Origin: JBJEQG01 sp051881635 | Lineage (GTDB): Bacteria; Bacillota; Clostridia; Oscillospirales; Acutalibacteraceae | Assembly: GCA_051881635.1 (NCBI GenBank) | Contig: JBJEQG010000036.1 | Span: 1 to 5,161 of the forward strand | DNA length: 5,161 nucleotides | Reading direction: 5' to 3' | Part shown: positions 5,144-5,161 of the stretch, one piece after another | How positions within the stretch are numbered: the first letter of the stretch is position 1 | Layout: the number at the start of each line of letters is the position of its first letter | Notes under the pieces: model-generated | Databases searched by the model: none | Seen by the model: only the letters and a program-made list of their open reading frames with translations | Told to the model about the DNA's origin: nothing | Program-made: the position numbers and the translations under genes

Positions 5144-5161
5144 AATCAATTGGACTGTTGG

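Noticed and set aside
1..5161. CRISPR array, insertion sequence or attachment-site repeats
   Set aside because: No regularly spaced direct repeats, transposase or integrase genes or terminal inverted repeats are visible; the inverted repeats found are terminators and RNA helices.

Overview
The window looks like part of a low-to-mid GC Firmicutes chromosome, most likely a member of the Clostridia. The evidence is the conserved order SRP RNA - dnaX - ybaB/ebfC - recR, strong GGAGG-type ribosome binding sites, a tmRNA tag ending in ALAA, and AT-rich intergenic DNA with near-consensus sigma-A promoters. The species cannot be named from sequence alone.

Minus-strand block (about 4017 down to 17): a near-consensus promoter (TTGCAT, 17-nt spacer, TATAAT) drives the signal recognition particle RNA (ffs/scr). 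It is followed by a hairpin-plus-U-tract, then dnaX (DNA polymerase III tau/gamma), ybaB/ebfC (nucleoid-associated protein), recR (recombination mediator), smpB (tmRNA-binding protein), an unrecognised acidic 81-residue protein, and finally ssrA (tmRNA). The coding genes are packed with 1 to about 28 nt between them, and several ribosome binding sites lie inside the preceding gene, so they probably form one transcript. Functionally the block joins membrane targeting (SRP), replication and recombinational repair (DnaX, YbaB, RecR), and ribosome rescue (SmpB and tmRNA).

Plus-strand block (about 4040 to 5143): a divergent promoter (TTGCAA, 17-nt spacer, TG-extended TACAAT) drives rpmE (zinc-type ribosomal protein L31), closed by a strong terminator. 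An AT-rich metallo-beta-lactamase-fold hydrolase gene follows, closed by a second strong hairpin terminator. Its composition differs from the rest of the window.

Most of the window is ordinary housekeeping sequence and I see no convincing new defence or mobile system. The points most worth a second look are the long complementary flanks around the SRP RNA, the orphan small gene wedged between smpB and ssrA, the dependence of the dnaX operon on transcription through the SRP terminator, and the compositionally distinct hydrolase.
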